The notes under the pieces: model-generated
The model's input: only the letters and a program-made list of their open reading frames with translations
What the model was told of the DNA's origin: nothing
The model's database searches: none
Origin: Streptomyces sp. NRRL S-87
Lineage (GTDB): Bacteria; Actinomycetota; Actinomycetes; Streptomycetales; Streptomycetaceae
Length of the DNA stretch: 60,156 nt
Assembly (NCBI RefSeq): GCF_000719335.1
Contig: NZ_JOGB01000043.1
Coordinates: 1 to 60,156 of the forward strand
Direction: 5' to 3'
Made by a program: the position numbers and the translations under genes
In this document: piece by piece, positions 44,306 through 53,745 of the stretch
How positions within the stretch are numbered: the stretch's first letter is position 1
Layout of the letters: each line of letters opens with the position of its first letter

Positions 44306-46636
44306 ATGAGCAGCACCCTGCACGACGACCCGATAGCGCCCGCCGCGCCGACCCGCGAGGTCGAACTCGCCATCGGCGGGATGACCTGCGCCTCCTGCGC
44401 GGCCCGCATCGAGAAGAAGCTCAACCGCATGGACGGGGTCACGGCCTCGGTGAACTACGCCACCGAGAAGGCGAAGGTCGCCTACGCCGACGGGGTCGAG
44501 GTCGCCGACCTGATCGCGACCGTCGTGAAGACCGGCTACACCGCCGAGGAGCCGCCCCCGCCTGCCCAGCCGGAGCCCGCGGCCGGCCCCGAGGGCACGG
44601 CCGGAACCGGGGCCGGGGCCGGGGCCGGCGCGGAAGCCGGGGACGGAGCCGAGGGGGCGCGGACCGACCCCGAGCTCTCCGCGCTCCGCCACCGCCTGAT
44701 CGTCTCGGCGCTGCTCGCCGCCCCCGTCGTCCTGCTGGCCATGGTCCCCGCCCTCCAGTTCGACAACTGGCAGTGGCTGTCGCTGACCCTGGCGGCCCCG
44801 GTGGTGGTCTGGGGCGGCCACCCCTTCCACAAGGCCGCCTGGACCAACGCCCGGCACGGCGCCGCCACGATGGACACCCTGGTCTCCCTCGGCACGCTGG
44901 CCGCCTTCGGCTGGTCCCTCTGGGCCCTGTTCTTCGGCCACGCCGGCATGACCGGCATGCGCCACGGCTTCGACCTCACCGTCTCCCCCGGGGAGGGCGG
45001 TTCCACGCTCTACCTGGAGGTCGCCGCCGGGGTCATCGCCTTCATCCTGCTCGGCCGCTACCTGGAGGCCCGCTCCAAGCGGAAGGCCGGCGCCGCCCTG
45101 CGCGCCCTGCTGGAGCTCGGCGCCAAGGACGTCGCCGTGCTGCGCGGCGGCACCGAGGTGCGCATCCCCGTCGCACAGCTGGCCGTCGGCGACCGGTTCG
45201 TCGTCCGGCCCGGCGAGAAGATCGCCACGGACGGGCTGGTCGTCGAGGGCGCCTCGGCCGTGGACGCCGCCCTGCTCACCGGCGAGTCCGTCCCCGTCGA
45301 CGTCACCGTCGGCGACTCCGTCACCGGCGCCACCGTGAACACCTCGGGGCGGCTGGTCGTCGAGGCGACCCGCGTCGGCGCGGACACCCAGCTCGCCCGG
45401 ATGGCCAAGCTGGTCGAGGACGCCCAGAGCGGCAAGGCCGAGGTGCAGCGGCTGGCCGACCGGATCGCCGCCGTCTTCGTCCCGATCGTCCTGCTGATCG
45501 CCCTGGGAACCCTGCTGACCTGGCTGTTCGTCGGCGGCGACACCACCGCCGCGTTCACCGCCGCCGTAGCCGTACTGATCATCGCGTGCCCCTGCGCCCT
45601 GGGCCTGGCCACGCCGACCGCACTGCTGGTGGGCACGGGGCGGGGCGCCCAGCTGGGCATCCTGATCAAGGGGCCCGAGGTGCTGGAGTCCACCCGCCGC
45701 GTGGACACCGTCGTCCTCGACAAGACGGGCACGGTCACCACCGGGCGCATGGCCCTGTACGACGCGGTCGCCGCCGACGGCACCGATCCCGCCGACCTGC
45801 TGCGGCTGGCCGGCTCGCTCGAGCACGCCTCCGAGCACCCGGTCGCCCGGGCGGTCGCGGCCGGCGCCGCCGAGCGCGTCGGGGCCCTGCCGGTCCCGGA
45901 GGGCTTCCGGAACGTCGCCGGACTCGGAGTCGAGGGCGTGGTCGACGGCCACGCGGTCCTGGTCGGCCGCGAGAAGCTGCTCGCCGACCGGTCCGTCACG
46001 CTCCCGGTCGAGCTGGCGCGGGCGAAGGCCGGGGCCGAGGCGGCGGGGCGCACTGCGGTCCTGGTGGCCTGGGACGGGGCGGCCCGCGGCGTCCTGACCG
46101 TCGCCGACGCCGTCAAGGACACCAGTGCCGAGGCGGTCGCCCGGCTGCGCGGCCTGGGGCTCACCCCGGTCCTGCTGACCGGTGACAACCGGGCCGTGGC
46201 GGAGTCGGTGGCCCGCGAGGTGGGCATCGACGAGGTGATCGCCGAGGTGCTGCCGCAGGACAAGGTCGACGTCGTCAAGCGCCTCCAGGCGGAGGGCCGT
46301 ACGGTCGCCATGGTCGGGGACGGGGTCAACGACGCGGCCGCCCTCGCCCAAGCCGACCTGGGCCTGGCGATGGGGACGGGCACGGACGCGGCCATCGAGG
46401 CCGGGGACCTCACGCTGGTCCGGGGGGACCTGCGCGTGGCGGCGGACGCGATCCGGCTCTCGCGGCGGACGCTGGCCACGATCAAGGGCAACCTGTTCTG
46501 GGCCTTCGGCTACAACGTGGCGGCGCTGCCGCTGGCCGCGGCGGGCCTGCTCAACCCGATGATCGCAGGGGCCGCGATGGCCTTCTCCTCGGTCTTCGTG
46601 GTGTCGAACAGCCTGCGCCTGAGGTCTTTCCGCTGA
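44306..46636 (+). CDS. copA: Copper-transporting P1B-type ATPase
   Basis: A 776-aa pump. One N-terminal HMA domain (GGMTCASC, C28, C31), an Ala/Gly/Glu-rich linker (about 95-125), and eight membrane spans. Key motifs: [12 protein letters not shown] metal site (C428-P429-C430, within [13 protein letters not shown]), phosphorylation site DKTGT with D472, SEHPVA, and [10 protein letters not shown] with D672. The final [14 protein letters not shown] region is typical of Cu(I) pumps. It exports Cu(I) from the cytoplasm using ATP. ATG 44306 has GGAGC upstream; TTG 44294 is also in frame. 115 nt behind copZ. Confidence 0.96.
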   Translation: MSSTLHDDPIAPAAPTREVELAIGGMTCASCAARIEKKLNRMDGVTASVNYATEKAKVAYADGVEVADLIATVVKTGYTAEEPPPPAQPEPAAGPEGTAGTGAGAGAGAEAGDGAEGARTDPELSALRHRLIVSALLAAPVVLLAMVPALQFDNWQWLSLTLAAPVVVWGGHPFHKAAWTNARHGAATMDTLVSLGTLAAFGWSLWALFFGHAGMTGMRHGFDLTVSPGEGGSTLYLEVAAGVIAFILLGRYLEARSKRKAGAALRALLELGAKDVAVLRGGTEVRIPVAQLAVGDRFVVRPGEKIATDGLVVEGASAVDAALLTGESVPVDVTVGDSVTGATVNTSGRLVVEATRVGADTQLARMAKLVEDAQSGKAEVQRLADRIAAVFVPIVLLIALGTLLTWLFVGGDTTAAFTAAVAVLIIACPCALGLATPTALLVGTGRGAQLGILIKGPEVLESTRRVDTVVLDKTGTVTTGRMALYDAVAADGTDPADLLRLAGSLEHASEHPVARAVAAGAAERVGALPVPEGFRNVAGLGVEGVVDGHAVLVGREKLLADRSVTLPVELARAKAGAEAAGRTAVLVAWDGAARGVLTVADAVKDTSAEAVARLRGLGLTPVLLTGDNRAVAESVAREVGIDEVIAEVLPQDKVDVVKRLQAEGRTVAMVGDGVNDAAALAQADLGLAMGTGTDAAIEAGDLTLVRGDLRVAADAIRLSRRTLATIKGNLFWAFGYNVAALPLAAAGLLNPMIAGAAMAFSSVFVVSNSLRLRSFR

Positions 46637-46800
46637 TCCTCCGATGATCCTCCACTACCGCCCCGTAACCCTTCCCGTGGGGGGTCGCGGGGCGGTAGCG
46701 TTCGCAGCTCCCGCACAGATCCTTCACACGAGACACAGATCACAGGGACACGAACGTAACCATCCGGGGGTGACGCGAGTCTAATGAGCTGATGCCATGA

Positions 46801-46844
46801 ACGTCTTGGGGGACGTTCGGGGACGTCTTGGGGGACGTCCGGGC
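46801..46844. repeat. 22-bp direct repeat between copA and gltA
   Basis: ACGTCTTGGGGGACGTTCGGGG appears at 46801 and again, with one change, at 46823, containing ACGT palindromes. The rest of the 452-nt gap (46637-47088) holds the terminator described next and no supportable gene. Confidence 0.6.
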
Positions 46845-47014
46845 GTCGGCCGGCCGGGGCACCGTGCCGTCGGGGAGCTTGAGCGGCCCTCCCGACGCCG
46901 TGCGGGTCCCGGCAGACAGCGCAACCCATTAGGGGTCGCGGCCCGTGAGGGCACGCGGCCCCTTCGCCGACACCCGGCCCGGGTCCCGTGGGGGGAATCC
47001 GCTCCGGGGATGGG

Positions 47015-47063
47015 AAAGCGCCCCGTCTTCGACCCGTGGGGGGATCGACGGCGGGGCGCTTTT
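47015..47063. terminator. Terminator downstream of citrate synthase
   Basis: AAAGCGCCCCG at 47015 pairs with CGGGGCGCTTTT ending at 47063, with A and T runs at the two ends, so it can act in both directions. It lies 26 nt after the citrate synthase stop. Confidence 0.82.
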
Positions 47064-47088
47064 CGCGTGCCTCGGGGCCTTGCCGCGG

Positions 47089-48378
47089 TCAGCGGGCCTC
47101 GACCGGGACGAAGTCGCGCTCGACGACGCCCGTGTAGATCTGGCGCGGGCGGCCGATGCGGGAACCCGGCTCCTTGATCATCTCGTGCCACTGGGCGATC
47201 CAGCCGGGGAGCCGGCCGAGCGCGAAGAGCACGGTGAACATCTCGGTCGGGAAGCCCATGGCGCGGTAGATCAGACCCGTGTAGAAGTCCACGTTCGGGT
47301 ACAGGTTGCGCTCGACGAAGTAGGAGTCCGCCAGGGCGTGCTCCTCCAGCTTGAGGGCGATGTCCAGCAGCTCGTCGCTCTTGCCGAGCGCCGAGAGGAC
47401 GTCGTGCGCCGCCGCCTTGATGATCTTCGCGCGGGGGTCGAAGCTCTTGTAGACGCGGTGGCCGAAGCCCATCAGGCGGACGCCGTCCTCCTTGTTCTTC
47501 ACCTTGCGGATGAAGGAGTCCACGTCGCCGCCGGCGGCCTGGATGCCCTCGAGCATCTCCAGCACCGACTGGTTGGCGCCACCGTGCAGCGGGCCCCACA
47601 GGGCGCTGATGCCGGCGGAGATCGAGGCGAACATGTTCGCCTGCGAGGAGCCGACCAGGCGGACGGTGGAGGTGGAGCAGTTCTGCTCGTGGTCCGCGTG
47701 CAGGATGAGGAGCTTGTCGAGCGCGGAGACCACGACCGGGTCGAGCTCGTACTCCTGAGCCGGCACGGAGAAGGTCATGCGCAGGAAGTTCTCGACGTAG
47801 CCGAGGTCGTTGCGCGGGTAGACCACCGGGTGGCCGACCGACTTCTTGTACGCGTACGCGGCGATCGTGGGCAGCTTGGCCAGCAGCCGGATCGTCGAGA
47901 TGTGGCGCTGCTTGTCGTCGAACGGGTTGTGGCTGTCCTGGTAGAACGTCGACAGCGCGCTGACCACGGAGGACAGCATGGCCATCGGGTGCGCGTCGCG
48001 CGGGAAGCCGTCGTAGAAGCGCTTGACGTCCTCGTGCAGCAGCGTGTGCTGGGTGATCTCGTTGCGGAACGACGCGAGCTGGTCGACGGTCGGCAGCTCG
48101 CCGTTGATCAGCAGGTAGGCGACCTCGAGGAACGTCGAGCGCTCGGCGAGCTGCTCGATCGGGTAGCCGCGGTAGCGCAGGATGCCCTGCTCACCGTCCA
48201 GGTAGGTGATCGCGGATTTGTAGGCAGCGGTGTTGCCGTAGCCGCTGTCCAGGGTGACCAGACCGGTCTGGGCGCGGAGCTTCGAGATGTCGAAGCCCTT
48301 GTCGCCGACGGTGCTGTCGACCACCGGGTAGGTGTACTCACCGTCCGCGTACCGCAGTACTACAGAGTTGTCGCTCAC
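47089..48378 (-). CDS. gltA: Type II citrate synthase
   Basis: A 429-aa enzyme condensing acetyl-CoA and oxaloacetate in the TCA cycle. Catalytic regions: LHGGANQSVLEM, GFGHRVYKSFDPRA and NVDFYTG, which carry the His/His/Asp triad. GTG 48378 has GAGGG upstream and gives the length usual for Streptomyces (CitA), whereas longer frames to 48549 do not. It lies downstream of RecD2 on the same strand across 178 nt, in which I see no certain promoter. Control by the PknG/FHA system is conceivable, since that pathway governs 2-oxoglutarate metabolism, but nothing here shows it. Confidence 0.96.
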   Translation of the reverse strand: MSDNSVVLRYADGEYTYPVVDSTVGDKGFDISKLRAQTGLVTLDSGYGNTAAYKSAITYLDGEQGILRYRGYPIEQLAERSTFLEVAYLLINGELPTVDQLASFRNEITQHTLLHEDVKRFYDGFPRDAHPMAMLSSVVSALSTFYQDSHNPFDDKQRHISTIRLLAKLPTIAAYAYKKSVGHPVVYPRNDLGYVENFLRMTFSVPAQEYELDPVVVSALDKLLILHADHEQNCSTSTVRLVGSSQANMFASISAGISALWGPLHGGANQSVLEMLEGIQAAGGDVDSFIRKVKNKEDGVRLMGFGHRVYKSFDPRAKIIKAAAHDVLSALGKSDELLDIALKLEEHALADSYFVERNLYPNVDFYTGLIYRAMGFPTEMFTVLFALGRLPGWIAQWHEMIKEPGSRIGRPRQIYTGVVERDFVPVEAR

Positions 48379-48556
48379 GTCATCCCTCACCGACGTAGTG
48401 CCTCTTCTTCGAGGTGCCCTGACTGCCTCTACCTTCCCCCATTTGGCGCAGGAGAGTGCACTCGGGGTCGGCCTTTGGGCCCTATGGCGGCACTGAGTGC
48501 CGTCAACCTGCTCATACTGCCCCCTCCGTGCCAGAGGTGGAAACCCCAATGATCGA

Positions 48557-50803
48557 TCATTTCTTGGTGATGTTTCCCACCGGTATCCGGCCGGACAGCC
48601 TCGGGGCCACCGCCGTGTACCTCCTGCCTGCGGAAACGGTACGCACCGCCTGGCCGAGGGCCTTGCGGGAACCGACCAGCACGACCAGTTTCTTCGCCCG
48701 GGTGACCGCCGTATAGAGAAGGTTCCGCTGGAGCATCATCCAGGCGCCGGTGGTGACGGGGATCACCACAGCGGGATATTCACTCCCCTGGGAACGGTGG
48801 ATGGTGACGGCGTACGCGTGCGCCAGCTCGTCGAGCTCGTCGAAGTCGTACCCGACCTCCTCGTCCTCGTCGGTACGGACCGTCAACCGCTGATCATCGA
48901 GGTTGAGGGCGGTCACCACGCCCACTGTGCCATTGAATACCCCGTTCGCGCCTTTCTCATAGTTGTTGCGGATCTGGGTGACTTTGTCCCCCACGCGGAA
49001 GACCCGGCCGCCGAACCGCTTCTCGGGCAGTTCCGGCCGCGCCGGGGTGATGGCCTGCTGGAGGAGGCCGTTGAGGTGACCCGCGCCCGCCGGGCCGCGG
49101 TGCATGGGCGCCAGCACCTGTACGTCGCGCCGCGGATCGAGCCCGAACCTGGCCGGAATCCGACGGGCCGCCACGTCCACCGCCAGTCGCCCGGCCTCCT
49201 CGGTGTCCTCCTCGGCGAAGAGGAAGAAGTCCGGCAACCCCTGGGTGAGCGGCGGCTGGCCGGTGTTGATCCGGTGCGCGTTGGTCACCACCCCGGACTG
49301 CTGGGCCTGCCGGAAGATCCTGGTCAGCCGGACCGCCGGGACCGGCCCGCCCTCGGCCAGCAGGTCCCGCAGCACCTCGCCGGCGCCGACCGAGGGGAGC
49401 TGGTCGACGTCCCCGACCAGCAGCAGGTGGGCCCCCGGGGCCACCGCCTTGACGAGCTTGTTCGCCAGCAGCAGGTCGAGCATCGAGGCCTCGTCGACCA
49501 CCACCAGGTCGGCGTCCAGCGGCCGGTCCCGGTCGTACGCCGCGTCGCCGCCGGGCTTCAGCTCCAGCAGCCGGTGCACCGTGGAGGCCTCGGCCCCGGT
49601 CAGCTCGGCCAGCCGCTTGGCGGCCCGGCCCGTGGGTGCGGCCAGCACCACCTTGGCCCGCTTGGCCCGGGCCAGTTCGACGATCGATCGGACGGTGAAG
49701 GACTTCCCGCAACCGGGCCCGCCGGTGAGAACGGCCACCTTGCGCGTGAGCGCCAGCTTCACCGCGTCGCGCTGCTCGGGGGCGAGCTCGGCCCCGGTGC
49801 GGGCGGCCAGCCAGGACAGGGCCTTGTCCCAGTCGACGTCCCGGAAGCCCGGCATCCGGTCCTCCTCCGCCGACAGCAGCCGCCGCACCTGCCCCGTCAG
49901 CGACAGCTCGGCCCGGTGGAACGGCACCAGGTAGATGGCCCTGAGGGGGTCCCCGCCCAGGGGATCCGGCACGGACTCCCGTACGACGCCGCCCTCGCCG
50001 GCCGCCCCTTCCGCGGCCAGCTCGGCAAGGCACTCGATCACCAGGCCGGTGTCGACCTGCAGGAGCTTGACCGCGTCGGCGATCAGGATTTCCTCGGGCA
50101 GGAAGCAGTGGCCCTGGTCGGCCGACTGGGACAGCGCGTACTGCAGGCCCGCCTTGACCCGCTCGGGACTGTCGTGCGGAATGCCCACGGCCTGGGCGAT
50201 CCGGTCGGCGGTCAGGAAGCCGATGCCCCACACGTCGGCGGCCAGCCGGTAGGGCTGGTTCCGCACCACCGAGATGGAGGCGTCCCCGTACTTCTTGTAG
50301 ATGCGCACCGCGATGGAGGTGGAGACCCCCACGCCCTGGAGGAAGACCATCACCTCCTTGATGGCCTTCTGCTCCTCCCACGCCGCGCCGATGAGCTTCG
50401 TCCGCTTCGGGCCGAGTCCGGGCACCTCGATCAGGCGCTTCGGCTCGGCCTCGATGACGTCGAGCGTGTCGGTGCCGAAGTGCTCGACGATCCGGTCGGC
50501 GATGCGCGGGCCGATGCCCTTGATCAGGCCCGAGCCGAGGTAGCGGCGGATGCCCTGCACGGTCGCGGGCAGCACGGTGGTGTAGTTCTCCACGCTGAAC
50601 TGCCGCCCGTACTGCGGGTGCGAGCCCCAGCGGCCCTCCATCCGCAGGGACTCACCGGGCTGCGCGCCGAGCAGCGATCCGACGACCGTGAGGAGGTCGG
50701 CACCGCCGCGGCCGGTGTCCACCCGGGCCACCGTGTAGCCGTTCTCCTCGTTGGCGTACGTGATCCGCTCGAGCACCCCTTCCACCACCGCCAGATTCGA
50801 CAT
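48557..50803 (-). CDS. recD2: RecD2-like DNA helicase (SF1B)
   Basis: A 748-aa helicase. N-terminal region with OB-like and helix-hairpin-helix segments (IKGIGPRIADRIVEHFG, VPGLGPKRTKLI), then motor domains: Walker A GGPGCGKSFTV near 358-368, Walker B VVVDEASMLD, GDVDQLPSVGAG, and the C-terminal VTIHRSQGSEYPAVVIP motif. RecD2 proteins are 5'-3' helicases in bacteria lacking RecBC-RecD partners. Complete, and no RecB or RecC is nearby. Possible roles are DNA repair and replication restart. Confidence 0.95.
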   Translation of the reverse strand: MSNLAVVEGVLERITYANEENGYTVARVDTGRGGADLLTVVGSLLGAQPGESLRMEGRWGSHPQYGRQFSVENYTTVLPATVQGIRRYLGSGLIKGIGPRIADRIVEHFGTDTLDVIEAEPKRLIEVPGLGPKRTKLIGAAWEEQKAIKEVMVFLQGVGVSTSIAVRIYKKYGDASISVVRNQPYRLAADVWGIGFLTADRIAQAVGIPHDSPERVKAGLQYALSQSADQGHCFLPEEILIADAVKLLQVDTGLVIECLAELAAEGAAGEGGVVRESVPDPLGGDPLRAIYLVPFHRAELSLTGQVRRLLSAEEDRMPGFRDVDWDKALSWLAARTGAELAPEQRDAVKLALTRKVAVLTGGPGCGKSFTVRSIVELARAKRAKVVLAAPTGRAAKRLAELTGAEASTVHRLLELKPGGDAAYDRDRPLDADLVVVDEASMLDLLLANKLVKAVAPGAHLLLVGDVDQLPSVGAGEVLRDLLAEGGPVPAVRLTRIFRQAQQSGVVTNAHRINTGQPPLTQGLPDFFLFAEEDTEEAGRLAVDVAARRIPARFGLDPRRDVQVLAPMHRGPAGAGHLNGLLQQAITPARPELPEKRFGGRVFRVGDKVTQIRNNYEKGANGVFNGTVGVVTALNLDDQRLTVRTDEDEEVGYDFDELDELAHAYAVTIHRSQGSEYPAVVIPVTTGAWMMLQRNLLYTAVTRAKKLVVLVGSRKALGQAVRTVSAGRRYTAVAPRLSGRIPVGNITKK

Positions 50804-50929
50804 GCCCCGACGCTACCGCCGCCCGCCGACAGCGCGTTGGGCCTGTGGACGACCGCTCTGCCGGAAACGGCGGAAAGGGGGCCCGGCCACGGAAGCGGCG
50901 AGGAGGGGCGGGCCGCGGAAAACAGCGAA

Positions 50930-50960
50930 GGGGGTCCGGCCGCAAGCGACCGGAACCCCC
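50930..50960. terminator. Hairpin upstream of recD2, in a 430-bp gap
   Basis: GGGGGTCCGG (50930) pairs with CCGGAACCCCC (50950-50960) with one bulge. The gap 50804-51233 otherwise holds purine-rich sequence and a short AT-rich tract near 51072-51090 (ATTTATTTTTCCGTTAC), which may be part of the GNAT promoter. I see no gene in it. Confidence 0.5.
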
Positions 50961-51233
50961 TCGCGTGGGTCCCCACCCTGTCGGAGACTTCCCGATCCCC
51001 CCAGATCCCCTCCCGGAAGTTCCGACGCCATGTACGACCCACGACCCCCGCGGACGGTTGCACGCACGGACGAGATTTATTTTTCCGTTACCTGAACGGC
51101 CCCAAGGCGCTCACGATCTGCCGCCAAATGGCCACACACATAACGTTTCCGACATGGCAGGGGTGCTCGCGCAGCCCGGCAAGCCGGTGGCCGCCCCTCA
51201 CCCGTGCGGACCCGGCCCGGCTATTTTGGGCCC

Positions 51234-51764
51234 ATGGACACGGCCCGGCCCCGCCCCTCCCGCGACGACGTACGGCTGCGCGACCCCGAACCCGGCGACC
51301 TCGGCTGGATCGTGCAGCGGCACGGCGCGCTCTACGCCGCCGAGTACGGCTGGAACGCCGACTTCGAGGGCCTCGTCGCCCGGATCGTCGCGGACTTCGC
51401 CGAGGACCACGACCCGCACCTGGAGCGGGTGTGGATCGCGGAGCTCGACGGCCGCCCGGTGGGCTCCGTGATGTGCGTGCGCGACGAGGCCCCGGGCACC
51501 GCCCGGCTCCGACTGCTGCTGGTCGACCCCGAAGGGCGGGGCCTGGGCATCGGCACGCGCCTGGTCGACGCCGTCATCGCGTTCGCGCGCGAGGCGGGCT
51601 ACCGCGAACTGGTGCTGTGGACCAACGACGTGCTGGACGCCGCCCGCGGGGTCTACCAGCGGGCCGGGTTCACGCTGACGGCGGAGCGCCCGCACCGCTC
51701 GTTCGGAGCGGACCTGAAGGGGCAGGACTGGCGGCTTCCCCTGCAGGAGGGCCACCCGCGCTGA
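51234..51764 (+). CDS. GNAT N-acetyltransferase (MarR-fusion-like C-terminal type)
   Basis: A 176-aa acetyltransferase from ATG 51234. The phrase LGWIVQRHGALYAAEYGWNADFEGLVARIVADF resembles the GNAT domain that is often fused to MarR domains, here without the MarR part. The acetyl-CoA-binding motif is LLVDPEGRGLGIGTRLVDAVIAFARE. Substrate unknown. Its 3' end overlaps the convergent EamA gene by 95 bp. Confidence 0.92.
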   Translation: MDTARPRPSRDDVRLRDPEPGDLGWIVQRHGALYAAEYGWNADFEGLVARIVADFAEDHDPHLERVWIAELDGRPVGSVMCVRDEAPGTARLRLLLVDPEGRGLGIGTRLVDAVIAFAREAGYRELVLWTNDVLDAARGVYQRAGFTLTAERPHRSFGADLKGQDWRLPLQEGHPR

Positions 51765-52638
51765 CCGGGCCGCCGGCACGGACCCCGACCGGCCCGAACG
51801 ACGTCACCGCCACGCCCCCCACCAGCAGCACCGCCGCCACCCACCGCAGCGGGCTCACCGGCTCGCCCAGCACCACCGCCGCCGAACTCATCCCGAACAC
51901 CGGCACGAGCAGCGAGAAGGGCGCCACGGACGACGCCGGGTAGCGCCGCAGCAGGTACCCCCAGGCGCCGAAGCCGCACACCGTCGACACCCAGGCCACG
52001 TACGCCAGGACGCCGACCCCCGACCAGTCCAGCGACCGCAGTGCGGCCGCGTCGCGCCCGGGCCCCTCCAGCAGGAGCGAGAGCCCGAACAGCGGCAGCA
52101 CCGGGACCGTGCAGACCCAGACCATGAAGTTGAGGGCGTCCGGCGGGGCCGCCCTGCGGGTCAGCACGTTGGACACCCCCCAGCAGGCCGCGGCCGCCAC
52201 CACCAGCGCGAACCCCAGCACCGGACCCGAGGTGCCCTCGTCCACCGCGGCCACTGCGATCCCCGCGAAGGCCACCGCCATGCCGGCCAGCCGCACCCGC
52301 CCGGGCCGCTCCCCCAGCGCGGCGGTGGCGAACAGGGCGGTGAAGACGGCCTGGATCTGCAGCACCAGCGAGGACAGACCGGCCGGCATCCCCTCCGCCA
52401 TGCCCGTGAACAGCAGCCCGAACTTGGCCACCCCGAGGGCCAGGCCCACGCCCACGATCCACTTCCACGCGACGGTCGGCCGCCCCACCAGGAACACCGC
52501 GGGCAGGGCGGCCACCAGAAACCGCAACGCGGACAGCAGGAGCGGCGGGAAGTGGCCGAGCCCGATCTCGATGACGACGAAGTTGACGCCCCAGACGGCC
52601 GCGACGAGCACGGCGAGGGCGGTGTGTACGGGACGCAT
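51670..52638 (-). CDS. EamA-family (DMT) transporter
   Basis: A 322-aa membrane protein with about ten hydrophobic helices in two EamA repeats (ALAVLVAAVWGVNFVVIEIGL near the start; GFALVVAAAACWGVSNVLTRRAA at mid-length). Such drug/metabolite transporters usually export amino acids or other small metabolites. ATG 52638 gives the normal N-terminus; longer frames do not. The C-terminus carries a Pro/Gly/Ala tail that overlaps the GNAT gene on the other strand. It is divergent from a LysR regulator, a common pairing in which the regulator controls the exporter. Confidence 0.94.
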   Translation of the reverse strand: MRPVHTALAVLVAAVWGVNFVVIEIGLGHFPPLLLSALRFLVAALPAVFLVGRPTVAWKWIVGVGLALGVAKFGLLFTGMAEGMPAGLSSLVLQIQAVFTALFATAALGERPGRVRLAGMAVAFAGIAVAAVDEGTSGPVLGFALVVAAAACWGVSNVLTRRAAPPDALNFMVWVCTVPVLPLFGLSLLLEGPGRDAAALRSLDWSGVGVLAYVAWVSTVCGFGAWGYLLRRYPASSVAPFSLLVPVFGMSSAAVVLGEPVSPLRWVAAVLLVGGVAVTSFGPVGVRAGGPVSAGGPPAGEAASPAPSGPLRTSGAGAPPSA

Positions 52639-52739
52639 GCACCGAGCATCGATCCCCTGACCGTGAAGCACCAGCGCGCATTTCTACCGGGTCGGATTCA
52701 CCTTTGCTGAATCGAGGACCGGGGACCACACTGGACCCC

Positions 52740-53657
52740 ATGCTCGACCTGGCCCGCCTCCGCGCCCTGCACGCCGTCTCCGTCCACGGCTCGGTCGCCG
52801 CCGCGGCCGCCGCCCTGGGCTACACGCCCTCCGCGGTCTCCCAGCAGATCACCAAGCTGGAACGGGAGACCCGCACCACCCTCCTGGAACGCCGCGGCCG
52901 GGGCGTGGCCCTGACCGAGGAGGCCCGGCACCTCGCGGCCACGGCCCAGGAGCTGCTGGCCATCGTCGAACGCGCCGAGACCACGCTCGAGGAGCGCCGG
53001 GGACGGCCCAGCGGCCGCCTCACGGTCGCCGCCTTCGCCTCCGCCGCACGTGGCCTGCTGCCGGCCGTCCTGGCGGACCTGGCGCGCCGTCACCCGGCCC
53101 TGGACGTCCGCCTGTCCGAGGTGGACCCGCACCTGTCCGTCGACCTGGTCGCCCGCGGCGTCACGGACCTGGCCGTGGCCCACGACTGGGACATCGCCCC
53201 GCTGCCCGCCCCCGAGGGCGTCGAGCAGGCCCTGATCGGCGAGGACCGCTGCGACCTGCTGGTGCCCGAGGACCACCCGTTCGCGCGGTGGGACCTGGTG
53301 CGGCGCGAGGACCTGGGCGGCCAGCGCTGGATCTGCCAGCCGCCGGGCCGGGTCTGCCACGACTGGCTGATGCGCACCCTGCGCACGGCCGGGTACGAGC
53401 CCGAGGTCGTGCACACCGCCGAGGAGAACCACACCATCGTGGCCCTCGTCGCGGCCGGCCTCGGCGTCTCCGTGATCCCCCGCCTGGGCACGGGGGGCCT
53501 GCCGCCGGGCGTGGTCGCCGTGCCCGTCGAACCGGCCCCCGTCCGCCGCCTCTACGCCCTCTGGCGCACCGGCGCCGCCCGCCGCCCCGCCATCACCGAG
53601 ACCGTCTGCACCCTCCGGTCCCACTGGCCCCCGGCGCCGGACGGAACGCCGGGGTGA
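52740..53657 (+). CDS. LysR-family transcriptional regulator
   Basis: A 305-aa regulator from ATG 52740. N-terminal winged HTH: LRALHAVSVHGSVAAAAAALGYTPSAVSQQITKLERETRTTLLERRGRGVALTEEA, then a dimerisation helix and a ligand-binding domain (GRLTVAAFASAARGLLPAVL..., VALVAAGLGVSVIPRLG). It lies 101 bp from the divergent EamA transporter gene and probably regulates it in response to the exported metabolite. No clear inverted repeat stands out in the gap. Confidence 0.94.
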   Translation: MLDLARLRALHAVSVHGSVAAAAAALGYTPSAVSQQITKLERETRTTLLERRGRGVALTEEARHLAATAQELLAIVERAETTLEERRGRPSGRLTVAAFASAARGLLPAVLADLARRHPALDVRLSEVDPHLSVDLVARGVTDLAVAHDWDIAPLPAPEGVEQALIGEDRCDLLVPEDHPFARWDLVRREDLGGQRWICQPPGRVCHDWLMRTLRTAGYEPEVVHTAEENHTIVALVAAGLGVSVIPRLGTGGLPPGVVAVPVEPAPVRRLYALWRTGAARRPAITETVCTLRSHWPPAPDGTPG

Positions 53658-53745
53658 CGGGCCGCGTGTGCCGCGCGCGCCGCGCGCGCCGCGTGTGCCG
53701 CGTGTCCGACGGGGGGCGGCCGGCGGCAGGGGTAGTTTGCGGGGG

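Noticed and set aside
46797..47177. 126-codon plus-strand frame between copA and gltA
   Set aside because: It overlaps the citrate synthase 3' end and the terminator, and its product is Arg/Gly/Pro-rich without a ribosome-binding site.
48497..51943. 1148-codon plus-strand frame covering recD2
   Set aside because: It runs through recD2, its upstream gap and the GNAT gene in wrong frames. RecD2 motifs are on the minus strand.
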